A stretch of DNA of 64,000 nucleotides from Methylobacterium sp. NEAU K (GTDB lineage Bacteria; Pseudomonadota; Alphaproteobacteria; Rhizobiales; Beijerinckiaceae). The notes below the pieces were generated by a model that saw nothing but the letters and a program-made list of their open reading frames with translations, did no database searches and was not told the DNA's origin. The stretch lies in contig NZ_JAUYZJ010000028.1 of NCBI RefSeq assembly GCF_030700285.1, positions 1 to 64,000 of the forward strand, read 5' to 3'. Shown here in pieces: positions 21,343 through 31,351 of the stretch (position 1 is its first letter; each line of letters begins with the position of its first letter). The translations under genes were made by a program, and so were the position numbers.

Positions 21343-22284
21343 ATGTCCAACTGTTCCGAGCCGACCATCTGTGCGGCCGACGAGGACCTCGTCCTCCGCT
21401 TCTGGGGTGTCCGCGGCTCGACCCCCGTGAGCGGCCCGCAATACGCCGAGTTCGGCGGCAGCACGCCCTGCATCGAGGTCCGCTGCGGCCAGCGGATGTT
21501 CGTGGTCGATGCGGGCTCGGGCATCTACAATCTCGGGCAGGGCCACCGCACCGACCTCCCGAAGGAGGTCGACCTGCTGTTCAGCCATCTCCATCTCGAC
21601 CACACCGCGGGCCTTCCCTTCTTCAAGCCGGCGGTCCTCGACTGCGACCGGGTGATCAACACCTATTGCGGCAATCTCGGCGGCGAATCGGCCGGCCCGA
21701 CTCTCGACCGCCTGTTCGCGCCGCCGCTGTTCCCGGTTACCCTCGACAGGCTGTGCTGCACGTTCCGCCATCACGGCTTCGAGGCCGGGCAGACGCTGGT
21801 CTTCCCGGACGGGGCGCGGGTCGCCACCATCCCGCTGAACCATCCGCAGGGATCGGTGGGCTACCGGTTCGAGCATGGCGGCCGCCGCCTGTGCCTGATC
21901 AGTGACATCGAGCACAGCGACCCGTGGCCGGAGCCGGAACTGGCGCGGTTCGTCGCGGGGGCCGATCTGATGGTCTACGACGGAATGTTCACAGACGGCG
22001 AATATCCGACCTGCCGCGGCTGGGGGCACTCGACTTGGCAGAAGGGCGTCGAACTCGCCCAGAGGTCCGGCGTCAAGGCGCTTGCGATCATCCACCTGCA
22101 TCCGGCCCACTCCGACACGGCTCTGCGCGACATGGAGGCGGATCTCCAGGCGGAGATGCCCACCGCCTTCATCGCCCGCGAACTGCAGAGCATCACGGTC
22201 GGCGCCCCACGCTCGGTCGGTCGCCGGTCGGGCGGCCGCCAACCGGTAGCGCGTGAGATCCGCCGTCGGATCAAGGTGGCCTGA
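21343..22284 (+). CDS. metallo-beta-lactamase-fold hydrolase
   Basis: A 313-residue cytosolic hydrolase with a di-metal MBL fold. The metal-binding motif SHLHLDH is at residues 81-87 (H82, H84, D86, H87). Later ligands probably lie in NHPQGSVGYRFE, ISDIEH and the C-terminal HLHPAH. The N-terminus FWGVRGSTPVSGPQYAEFGG is typical of a subgroup near phosphoribosyl cyclic phosphodiesterase (PhnP) and class II cAMP phosphodiesterases, so a cyclic phosphodiester substrate is plausible but unproven. The ATG at 21343 is right for the domain start. A stress-type promoter precedes it. Confidence 0.85.
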   Translation: MSNCSEPTICAADEDLVLRFWGVRGSTPVSGPQYAEFGGSTPCIEVRCGQRMFVVDAGSGIYNLGQGHRTDLPKEVDLLFSHLHLDHTAGLPFFKPAVLDCDRVINTYCGNLGGESAGPTLDRLFAPPLFPVTLDRLCCTFRHHGFEAGQTLVFPDGARVATIPLNHPQGSVGYRFEHGGRRLCLISDIEHSDPWPEPELARFVAGADLMVYDGMFTDGEYPTCRGWGHSTWQKGVELAQRSGVKALAIIHLHPAHSDTALRDMEADLQAEMPTAFIARELQSITVGAPRSVGRRSGGRQPVAREIRRRIKVA

Positions 22285-22375
22285 GACTGCGCGCCAAGCG
22301 TCGAATGATCGCTCAGAGCCTGATGCGGAGCGGTGGAATCCGGTTTTCCGAACCCATCACGCGACGCCGAGCAGC

Positions 22376-22570
22376 TCAGGTGGGTCGCCCCTTACGCCCC
22401 CGGCTGAACCGGCCGAAAGCGAACAGCACGAACAGCGCAACACCGATGATCAGGATGCTCCAGCCGTAGTTGCTGACGAGCTGCTCGTCGATCGGGTGGC
22501 CGATCCGGCCGAGCGCGACGAGCAATCCGAAGACGGCGATCGCCGCCGAGACGAGCATCCCTAGAATCAT
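22376..22570 (-). CDS. small two-span membrane protein
   Basis: A 64-residue protein of unknown function with two hydrophobic segments (about 1-20, MILGMLVSAAIAVFGLLVAL, and about 33-54, YGWSILIIGVALFVLFAFG) and a basic tail RFSRGRKGR, so both ends should be cytosolic. The start at 22570 is chosen because the upstream part of the frame is Arg/Pro-rich and not membrane-like. A possible EcfG promoter lies 57 bases upstream. Small proteins of this kind are easily missed by annotation. Confidence 0.65.
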   Translation of the reverse strand: MILGMLVSAAIAVFGLLVALGRIGHPIDEQLVSNYGWSILIIGVALFVLFAFGRFSRGRKGRPT

Positions 22571-22626
22571 CCTGGTCCCCGGCGCGGCCCGGCCGCATGC
22601 CTCGGCCGGGCGAATCAGTCCGTGGA

Positions 22627-22651
22627 AATGCACGGGACCGACACCCGTTCC
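22627..22651 (-). promoter_or_regulatory. weak candidate EcfG-type promoter for the small membrane protein
   Basis: On the minus strand GGAAC (22651-22647) is followed by 18 bases and TT, fitting the looser RpoE2/EcfG rule GGAAC-N18/19-TT. The G of GTT is not present. It is about 57 bases upstream of the start codon at 22570. Confidence 0.3.
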
Positions 22652-22782
22652 CGATCGTTTCCCGGGCAGCCGCGCGGTAATCGGGCCTCGACGCGCACGG
22701 GCGGCTCCCAAGGCGCCGAACTTAGGCTAAGTAGGCCGCACGACGGCGCCCCGGGGCGCGCGAGGAGCCCGAGACCAAGGCG

Positions 22783-24003
22783 ATGACCGGCCAAGAGACT
22801 ACGCCTCAGGACAGCATGCCCGCATCCACCGCCGCACCGGGCCCCCTGCGCCCGCAATCCCAGCTCGTGACGATCTTCGGGGGCTCCGGCTTCCTGGGCC
22901 GCCACGTGGTGCGGGCGCTCGCCAAGCGCGGCTACCGGATCCGCGTCGCGGTGCGCCGGCCGGACCTCGCGCTGTTCCTGCAGCCGCTGGGCAAGGTCAA
23001 CCAGATCGTGGCCGTCCAGGCCAACCTGCGCTACCCCGAATCGGTGGCCCGCGCGGCTGAGCGCTCGGACGTGCTGATCAACCTCGTCGGCATCCTTCAG
23101 GAGACCGGGTCGCAGAGCTTCGCGCGGCTCCAGGTCGACGGGGCGGCGGAGATCGCCCGCGCCGCCGCCCGGCAGGGCGCCCGGATGATCCACGTTTCGG
23201 CGATCGGCGCGGACCCGGCCTCGCCGTCCGTCTACGCCCGCACCAAGGCCGAGGGCGAGGCGCGGGTCTTCGCCGCCTGTCCGGACGCGGTGGTGTTCCG
23301 GCCCTCCCTGGTCTTCGGGCCGGGCGACAGCTTCTTCAACCGCTTCGCCGGCCTCGCCCGGGCGCTCCCGGTCCTGCCGCTGGCGGGCGGCCAGTCGCGC
23401 TTCCAGCCGGTCTTCGTCGGCGACGTCGCCGAGGCGATCGCCCGGGCGGTCGACGGCACCGTGGCCGGCGGAAAGGTCTACGAACTCGGCGGCCCGGAGG
23501 TGGCGACGCTGGATCATCTCGTGCGCTACATGCTGAAGACGATCCAGCGCAAACGCGCCGTCGTCGACCTACCCCTGCCCGTGGCCAAGCTTCAGGCCCG
23601 GCTGCTGGAGGTCGCCGACACCCTGACCTTCGGGTTGCTGCCCGACGCCCTGAAGCTCACCCGCGACCAGGTGATCCTGCTCCAGAACGACAACGTCGTG
23701 TCAGAGGCCGCGAAGGCCGAGGGCCGGACCTTTGAGGGCCTCGGGATCACCCCGACCGCCGCCGAAGCGATTGTGCCGGGCTATCTCTGGCCCTACCGCA
23801 AGGCCGGTCAGTTCGCCACCGACCGGGATGAGGAGGCTCTGTCCGAGGTGCCGGATACGACGGCGGCCAAGCCCATGGCGGCCGGCTCGCAACACCGGCC
23901 GAACACCGCCTCCGGGCCGGCGATCGGCGCGGATGCCGGCAGCGCACCCGGCAGCGCGCAGAGCCGGATGGGCATGCGTTGGGGCACCCGGACCCCGGGC
24001 TAG
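22783..24003 (+). CDS. complex I NDUFA9-family NAD(P)-binding protein
   Basis: A 406-residue atypical short-chain dehydrogenase. The Rossmann motif GGSGFLGRHVV is at about residues 33-43, followed by family segments RSDVLINLVGILQET, YARTKAEGE and RPSLVFGPGDSFFNRFA. Homologues of this kind are annotated as complex I NDUFA9 subunit-like and also as ubiquinone-biosynthesis or quinone-related oxidoreductases in alphaproteobacteria. No complex I genes are near. The last 60 residues are low-complexity and poorly conserved. The 24069 gene follows in the same direction. Confidence 0.82.
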   Translation: MTGQETTPQDSMPASTAAPGPLRPQSQLVTIFGGSGFLGRHVVRALAKRGYRIRVAVRRPDLALFLQPLGKVNQIVAVQANLRYPESVARAAERSDVLINLVGILQETGSQSFARLQVDGAAEIARAAARQGARMIHVSAIGADPASPSVYARTKAEGEARVFAACPDAVVFRPSLVFGPGDSFFNRFAGLARALPVLPLAGGQSRFQPVFVGDVAEAIARAVDGTVAGGKVYELGGPEVATLDHLVRYMLKTIQRKRAVVDLPLPVAKLQARLLEVADTLTFGLLPDALKLTRDQVILLQNDNVVSEAAKAEGRTFEGLGITPTAAEAIVPGYLWPYRKAGQFATDRDEEALSEVPDTTAAKPMAAGSQHRPNTASGPAIGADAGSAPGSAQSRMGMRWGTRTPG

Positions 24004-24068
24004 GTGGACCGGACGTTCGGAACCGGTGCGATGATCGCGCCCCCTCGGGACAGATCGGCAGGCCGGGT

Positions 24069-25028
24069 GTGAGACGCATCCTCGTCACCGGCGCCGCAGG
24101 CTTCGTCGGTGGCCATGTCCTGCCGCTCCTGGCGGGCACGGGCGACAGGGTCGCCGGGATCGGGCGCGGGCTTCCCCCGCGCCTGCCCGCGGGCGTCGCC
24201 TACGAGAGCATCGACCTCCTCGACGAGGCGGCGCTCGGCGCCTTCGTGGCGCGCTTCCGACCGACCGCGATCCTGCATCTGGCCGGCCTGGCCTCAGTGG
24301 CCGACTCCGCCAGCGGGCCGGGGCAGACCTGGCGGGTGAACGTCAACGGCCTGATGAACCTCGTGGCGGCGGTGGAGGCGGTGCCGGGCTGCACGTTCTT
24401 CTTCGTCAGCTCGGGCGAGGTCTACGGCAGCGCCTTCCTGGCGGGCCACGCCCTCACCGAGGAGGCAGAGCCCCTGCCGCGCAACACCTACGCACGATCG
24501 AAATGGGTCGGCGAGCAGCTGCTGCGCGACCTGCTGCCCCGGATCGGCGTGAAGCTCGTGGTGCTGCGCCCGTTCAACCACATCGGTCCGGGCCAGGACG
24601 AGCGCTTCGTCGTGGCCTCCTTCGCCGGGCAGATTGCCCGGATCGAGGCCGGCCTTGCACCGCCCCGGCTCGAGGTCGGCAACCTCTCGTCCTATCGCGA
24701 CTTTCTCGACGTGGCGGATGTGGCGGGCGCCTATGCCGACTTGATCGGCCGGGCGGAATCCCTGGCCGACGGGAGCGTGTTCAACATCAGCTCCGGCCAG
24801 CCCCGCACGATCGCGAGCGTGCTCGACGGCCTGCGCGCCCTCGCGCAGGTCCCGTTCGAGATCCGCGTCGCCCCCGAGCGGGTGCGCCCCGCGGAGATCC
24901 CCCTGGCGGCTGGCGATGCCGGCCACCTGCGCGCCGCCACCGGCTGGGAGCCCCGGGTCGCCTGGGACGCCGCCCTGGCGCGGGTGCTGGACGATGCCCG
25001 AGTCCGGCTGGCGCGGGTTGGGGGCTGA
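24069..25028 (+). CDS. NAD-dependent epimerase/dehydratase, GDP-4-keto-6-deoxyhexose reductase-like
   Basis: A 319-residue extended SDR enzyme. The cofactor motif VTGAAGFVGG is at residues 6-15, FVSSGEVYGSA holds the catalytic Ser/Thr position, and YARSKWVGEQL holds the Tyr-x3-Lys pair. The tract RPFNHIGPGQDERFVVASF resembles GDP-6-deoxy-D-lyxo-4-hexulose reductases (Rmd) and GDP-mannose dehydratase relatives, so a nucleotide-sugar role is likely. Substrate is uncertain. GTG at 24069 is taken as the start, because it places the Rossmann motif at the very N-terminus. Confidence 0.83.
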   Translation: MRRILVTGAAGFVGGHVLPLLAGTGDRVAGIGRGLPPRLPAGVAYESIDLLDEAALGAFVARFRPTAILHLAGLASVADSASGPGQTWRVNVNGLMNLVAAVEAVPGCTFFFVSSGEVYGSAFLAGHALTEEAEPLPRNTYARSKWVGEQLLRDLLPRIGVKLVVLRPFNHIGPGQDERFVVASFAGQIARIEAGLAPPRLEVGNLSSYRDFLDVADVAGAYADLIGRAESLADGSVFNISSGQPRTIASVLDGLRALAQVPFEIRVAPERVRPAEIPLAAGDAGHLRAATGWEPRVAWDAALARVLDDARVRLARVGG

Positions 25029-25113
25029 GGGCCGAAGTGGTGGGTCAAGGGCGCAGGCGCGCCGCTCTCCCTCCCCCTCCTGCGGGGAAGGGCCTGCACA
25101 CCCGCGCTCTACC

Positions 25114-26316
25114 CTACCGAACCACGCCCTTCGCCACGAGCGCGTCCCGGGCGTCGGCCGGGTAGTCCAGCCGTTCCGCCAGGATCTCGTGGCTCGAATC
25201 CCCGAGGCCCGGCGGCATGCGGCGAACCGGGAGGCGGCGCCCGTCGAGCCGGTAGGGCGGGGCGATGACGTGGGCGTTGCCGGCTCCCTCGACCACGAGC
25301 CCGGCTTCCTGCGACCGCTCGCAGGTGAGCGCCTCGCGCAGGCCCATCACCTCGCCGCACGGGATGCCCGCTCCGCGCAGGCGCGCGATCAGCGCCGCCC
25401 GGTCCCACTTGGCGAGCTCGGCCTCCAATATCGGAATGAAGGCGGCGCGATTCTTCGAGCGGTCGAGGTTGGTGGAAAAGCGCGGGTCGCTGCACAGGTC
25501 CGGGCGGTTCAACACCTGCTCGCAGAAGCGGCGGTACTGGCCGTTGTTGCCCACCGTGATCACCACCGGCCCGTCGCCGGCTTCGAACACCCCGTAGGGC
25601 ACGATCGAGGGATGGGCGTTGCCGTAGCGCGGCGGATCGATGCCCCGGGCGAGCGCCTCCAGGCCGTAATAGGAGGTCAGCGCCACGCCGCAATCGAACA
25701 GGGCGAGGTCGATCGTCTTGCCGCGCCCGGTGCGCTCGCGCTGGAACAGGGCGGCGAGCACGGCCTGCGCGGCGTATTGCCCGGTGAACAGGTCCACCGC
25801 CGCGACCCCGAACTTCAGGGGCGGCCCCCCGGCCTCGCCGTTGAGCGCCATGACGCCGGATTCGCCCTGCACCACGAGGTCGTAGCCGGGCCGGCCGGCC
25901 TCCGAGCCGGCCGAGCTGTAGCCCGCGATCGAGCAGTAGATCAGCCGCGGGTTCTCGGCTGAGAGCGCCGCGTAGCCGAGGCCCAGCCGGTCTGCGCCTC
26001 CGGTCTTGAAGTTCTGCACCAGCACGTCGCTCTCGCGGGCCAGCGCCCTGACGATCGCCAGCCCCTCGGGCGTGGCGAGGTCGACCCCGATCGAGCGCTT
26101 GTTGCGGTTCACGCTGTCGAAATACGAGGTGTTGCCGGGGCTGGTTGGGACGCCCCAGTCCCGTGTGTCGTCCCCCCGCTCAGGATGCTCGACCTTGATC
26201 ACGTCGGCGCCGAGATCGCCCAGAACCTGCGCGCACCACGGCCCCGCCAGGACCCGGGACAGATCGAGGACGCGGATCCCGGCGAGCGGGAGGTCGGGGG
26301 CGGAGTCAGCTTCCAT
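25114..26316 (-). CDS. family III CoA-transferase (CaiB/BaiF)
   Basis: Transfers CoA between acids through a mixed anhydride on a conserved Asp. It has 400 residues. The N-terminal part LAGIRVLDLSRVLAGPWCAQ and the CoA-binding stretch NRNKRSIGVDL are typical, and GYDLVVQGESG holds the catalytic Asp146. A start at 26316 has GAGG eight bases upstream and lies 11 bases after the iclR stop. It is the last gene of the minus arm of the acyl-CoA island. Since no acyl-CoA ligase is present, this enzyme may activate the acid that the divergent beta-oxidation genes consume. Confidence 0.9.
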   Translation of the reverse strand: MEADSAPDLPLAGIRVLDLSRVLAGPWCAQVLGDLGADVIKVEHPERGDDTRDWGVPTSPGNTSYFDSVNRNKRSIGVDLATPEGLAIVRALARESDVLVQNFKTGGADRLGLGYAALSAENPRLIYCSIAGYSSAGSEAGRPGYDLVVQGESGVMALNGEAGGPPLKFGVAAVDLFTGQYAAQAVLAALFQRERTGRGKTIDLALFDCGVALTSYYGLEALARGIDPPRYGNAHPSIVPYGVFEAGDGPVVITVGNNGQYRRFCEQVLNRPDLCSDPRFSTNLDRSKNRAAFIPILEAELAKWDRAALIARLRGAGIPCGEVMGLREALTCERSQEAGLVVEGAGNAHVIAPPYRLDGRRLPVRRMPPGLGDSSHEILAERLDYPADARDALVAKGVVR

Positions 26317-26327
26317 CGAACAGATCC

Positions 26328-27152
26328 TCAGGCTCCCATCACGCCGTCGAGGCTGCGCACGGCCGCGACGAGCTTCGGGCGCACCACCTCCATGAGGAAG
26401 CGGGCGTCGGTGATGACGGTCGGCGCGCCGCAATTGACCGACATCGGCGGCAAGCCACCGCCGGGGTAGAACCCCACCGCGATGGCGCAGACCGTCTCCT
26501 GCCAGTCGCCGAACGAGGTGCAGCAGCCGATCTCCCGGTGCTCGGCCACGGCCCGGTCGAGACCGTCGCGCAGGGCGGGCCAGGCGACGGGGTCCAGGGC
26601 CTTCAGGTCCTCGTAGATGCTCTCGCGCTCGCGGTCCGGGCAGATCGCCACGTAGGCGCGCCCCATGGCGCTGCGGGCGAGCGAGATCCGCGAGCCGGTG
26701 TCGAGGTTCAGCGAGATCGCGGCCGGGCCGCGCTGGCAATCGACGTAGCGCATGCTGAGCCGGTCGCGCACCCCGAGCCCCACCGAGGCGTTCGCCGCCT
26801 CCGCCACCGCGCGCAGGACCGGCCGGGCGATGCCGCGCACGTCGAGGCCGCCCAGAGCCGCCGAGCTGAGGGCGATCGTCGCCGTGCCGAGCCGGTAGCG
26901 GCCGGTCTCGGGCAGGTGCTGCAGGTAGCCGAGCTTGGTCAGGGTGTAGGTCAGCCGCGACACGGTCGAGCGCGGCAGGCCGCAAGCCTCGGCGATGTCG
27001 TGGTTGGCGAGGCTCGTCCGGCCCGGGCCGAAGCAGGCGAGCACCGCAAGGCCCCGGGCGAGCGCCGTGACGAAGTGGCGATCCTCCTTCGCGCCGTCGG
27101 CGCCGGGCGCCGCCTCGTCGGGGTCGGGCAGAAGGGTGCCGTCCGCGCTCAT
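26328..27152 (-). CDS. IclR-family transcriptional regulator
   Basis: A 274-residue regulator with an N-terminal winged helix-turn-helix (about 28-90, NHDIAEACGLPRSTVSRLTYTL) and a C-terminal IclR effector domain (about 100-265; ATIALSSAAL, MRYVDCQRG, SRISLARSAMGRAYVA). The N-terminal 25 residues are acidic and disordered. The ATG overlaps the stop of the enoyl-CoA hydratase by four bases, so the regulator belongs to the operon it probably controls. Its likely operators are the two TTCYGC-N3-GCAGAA palindromes in the divergent promoter region at 29131 and 29234. Confidence 0.92.
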   Translation of the reverse strand: MSADGTLLPDPDEAAPGADGAKEDRHFVTALARGLAVLACFGPGRTSLANHDIAEACGLPRSTVSRLTYTLTKLGYLQHLPETGRYRLGTATIALSSAALGGLDVRGIARPVLRAVAEAANASVGLGVRDRLSMRYVDCQRGPAAISLNLDTGSRISLARSAMGRAYVAICPDRERESIYEDLKALDPVAWPALRDGLDRAVAEHREIGCCTSFGDWQETVCAIAVGFYPGGGLPPMSVNCGAPTVITDARFLMEVVRPKLVAAVRSLDGVMGA

Positions 27153-27898
27153 CGGCGCAGGAACGCCGCGAAGGCCGCCTGCGCGTCCGGGCCGCGGCGC
27201 AGCGCGTGGAACACCTCCGCCTCCTCGGCGAGTGCGCGGGCGACGATCGCGTCGTGACCCCGGCGCAGGGCCCGCTTGGTGGCCACGATCGAGGCCAGCG
27301 GCAGGGCTGCCAGGGCCCGGGCCCGGCCGAGCGCCGTCTCCTGGGCCGCCCCTTCCGGGACGGCGGCGTTGACGAGGCCGGCCGCTACCGCTTCCTCGGC
27401 GCCGAAGGGCGCGCCGAGCAACAGCAATTCGGCCGCGCGCTTGAAGCCGGCTGCGAGCGGCAGGAGGTAGCTCGACCCGCCCTCCGGACTGAGGCCGAGC
27501 GCCGTGAACGGCATCCGGAAGCGGGCGCCGGCCCCGGCATAGGCCAGGTCGCAATGCAGGAGCAGCGTGGTGCCGATGCCGACCGCGTGCCCCTCGACCG
27601 CCGCGACGACGGGCTTCGGGCAGGCGCGCAGGGCGTTCAGGAAGGTCAGGCCGGGACTGTCGCCGCGCGTCCCAGGGCTCGGCTCGACATCCTGGAAATC
27701 CTTGAGGTCGTTGCCGGCGGTGAAGCAGCCGCCAGCCCCGGTGAGCACCAGGGCACGCACGGCCTCGTCCCGGCCCGCCGCGTCGAAGGCGGCGGCCAGG
27801 CCGGCATAGGTCGCCCGGTCGAGGGCGTTGCGCCTGTCCGGCCGGTCGATGGTGACCATCCGGATCCCGGGCTCCGGATCGGCGACGCGGACGCTCAC
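27149..27898 (-). CDS. enoyl-CoA hydratase/isomerase family protein
   Basis: A 249-residue crotonase-fold enzyme. The oxyanion-hole segments are FTAGNDLKDFQDV (about 59-71) and EGHAVGIGTTLLLHCDLAYA (about 101-120). The hydratase Glu positions are only partly kept (ALGLSPEGGSS retains one Glu, while the first is replaced), so isomerase or another crotonase activity is possible. It starts with GTG at 27898 overlapping the upstream stop by four bases. It lies in the minus arm of the acyl-CoA island and could play the part of PimE in dicarboxylate degradation. Confidence 0.85.
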   Translation of the reverse strand: MSVRVADPEPGIRMVTIDRPDRRNALDRATYAGLAAAFDAAGRDEAVRALVLTGAGGCFTAGNDLKDFQDVEPSPGTRGDSPGLTFLNALRACPKPVVAAVEGHAVGIGTTLLLHCDLAYAGAGARFRMPFTALGLSPEGGSSYLLPLAAGFKRAAELLLLGAPFGAEEAVAAGLVNAAVPEGAAQETALGRARALAALPLASIVATKRALRRGHDAIVARALAEEAEVFHALRRGPDAQAAFAAFLRR

Positions 27899-28923
27899 GG
27901 GAGAACCTCGCCCGCGTAGGCGGCCGAGACGCCCGAGAGCCGCGCCCGCGCGGCGTCGTATTCCCGGGCGAGCCGCGCCACGAGATCGGCGGTGGCCGGC
28001 GCGTCGGTGACGCTGCCGACGCCCTGACCGGCGCCCCAGACGTCCCGCCACGCCTTGGCGGTGCCGCTGCCGAAGTTCATCGCGGTCTTGTCGCGCGCCG
28101 GCAGCGCCTCGGGATCGAGCCCGGCGGCGCGGATGCTCGGCGTGAGGTAGTTGCCCGGCACGCCGGTGAAGTAGGGTGTGTACAGGATGTCGGCCGCCGC
28201 GCTGCCGGCGATCATGTCCTTGTAGGCCGGAGCCGCGTTCGCCTCCCGGGTGGCGATGAACCGGGTGCCCATATAGGCAAGGTCGGCGCCCATGGCCTGC
28301 GCGGCCAGGATCGCCGAGCCCGTGGTGATCGCCCCCGACAGGATCAGCGGCCCGTCGTAGAAGCGCCGGATCTCGCCAAGCAGCGCGAAGGGGCTGAGCG
28401 TGCCCGCATGGCCGCCCGCACCGGCGCAGACCAGGATCAGCCCGTCGACCCCCGCCTCCAGCGCCTTCTCGGCGTGCCGCACCGTGGTGACGTCGTGGAA
28501 CACGACGCCGCCATAGGCGTGCACCGGGCGGATCACCGCGTCCGGCGCCCGCAGGGAGGTGATGATGATCGGCACCTGATGCCGGACGCAGGCCTCGACA
28601 TCTTGCGCCAGACGGTCGTTCGAGGCGTGGACGATCTGGTTCACCGCGAAGGGCGCGACGCGCCGCCGGGGATCCGCCGCGCGTGCCTCTGCGAGGGTCC
28701 GGGTGATCCGCGTGAGCCATTCATCCAGGAGTTCGGGCGGCCGCGCGTTCAGCGCGGGGAACGAGCCGACCACGCCGGAGAGGCATTGGGCGATCACGAG
28801 ATCCGGTCCCGAGACGATGAACATCGGCGCACAGATCACCGGCAGGGCGAGCCGGCCGCGCAGGGCTTCGGGGAGGCGGCCGGCCGGAGGGTTCTCGGGA
28901 CCGTCGCTCACCGCGCGCCCCAT
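27895..28923 (-). CDS. nitronate monooxygenase-like flavoprotein
   Basis: A 342-residue FMN-dependent TIM-barrel protein of the 2-nitropropane dioxygenase/enoyl reductase II family. It shows LPVICAPMFIVSGPDLVIAQ at the start, VFHDVTTVRHAEKALEAGVDGL, CAGAGGHAGTLSPFALLGEI for the phosphate-binding part and SGAITTGSAILAAQAMGADLAYMGTRF. True nitronate detoxification is only one activity in this family, and in a catabolic acyl-CoA operon another role is possible. ATG at 28923 is used; a GTG four codons later is an alternative and neither has a strong ribosome-binding site. It is the first gene of the minus arm. Confidence 0.85.
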   Translation of the reverse strand: MGRAVSDGPENPPAGRLPEALRGRLALPVICAPMFIVSGPDLVIAQCLSGVVGSFPALNARPPELLDEWLTRITRTLAEARAADPRRRVAPFAVNQIVHASNDRLAQDVEACVRHQVPIIITSLRAPDAVIRPVHAYGGVVFHDVTTVRHAEKALEAGVDGLILVCAGAGGHAGTLSPFALLGEIRRFYDGPLILSGAITTGSAILAAQAMGADLAYMGTRFIATREANAAPAYKDMIAGSAAADILYTPYFTGVPGNYLTPSIRAAGLDPEALPARDKTAMNFGSGTAKAWRDVWGAGQGVGSVTDAPATADLVARLAREYDAARARLSGVSAAYAGEVLP

Positions 28924-29130
28924 GACCCGCGCAAAGCCGTCCGCCCCCGCGCCGTCCGGGCGCTGCCGGGCTTCTCGCCGAGATCGATGCCGCGCACCGC
29001 CATCCTCCCTGATCGGTCGGGCGGTCCGGCTTTTCGGGCTCGCATGCGCCGCAACCGAAGCCGAGTCTCGCCCGGGGTCGGCTTGAATGGCATGGCGCCC
29101 GGCACCGGTCAAACAGCTCCACCGTACCGA

Positions 29131-29145
29131 TTCCGCAATGCAGAA
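29131..29145. promoter_or_regulatory. probable IclR operator 1
   Basis: TTCCGC-AAT-GCAGAA, an imperfect palindrome (5 of 6 arm positions pair), matching the second site at 29234 at all arm positions but one. Motifs of this shape are typical for IclR-family regulators. It lies about 210 bases upstream of the nitronate monooxygenase-like start. Confidence 0.55.
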
Positions 29146-29182
29146 TGGATGGATCATGCTCCGCGACAACCCCGGCGCATCC

Positions 29183-29211
29183 TTGACGCGGCCTCTCCGG
29201 CAGACCAACAT
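29183..29211 (+). promoter_or_regulatory. possible sigma-70 promoter of the plus arm
   Basis: TTGACG (29183-29188), a 17-base spacer and CAACAT (29206-29211). The -35 matches well and the -10 is weak. Operator 2 begins 23 bases downstream of the -10, so a bound repressor would block the early transcript. Confidence 0.3.
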
Positions 29212-29233
29212 CCCGGCGCTTTGCGAACTATCA

Positions 29234-29248
29234 TTCTGCACTGCAGAA
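29234..29248. promoter_or_regulatory. probable IclR operator 2
   Basis: TTCTGC-ACT-GCAGAA, a perfect palindrome with 6-base arms. It lies three bases before the AGGAGG ribosome-binding site of the FadB-like gene and 103 bases centre-to-centre from operator 1. Confidence 0.6.
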
Positions 29249-29265
29249 CAAGGAGGAGAGCCTAA

Positions 29266-31335
<2,070 letters not shown>

Positions 31336-31351
31336 GCGGGAGGGAGATCCC

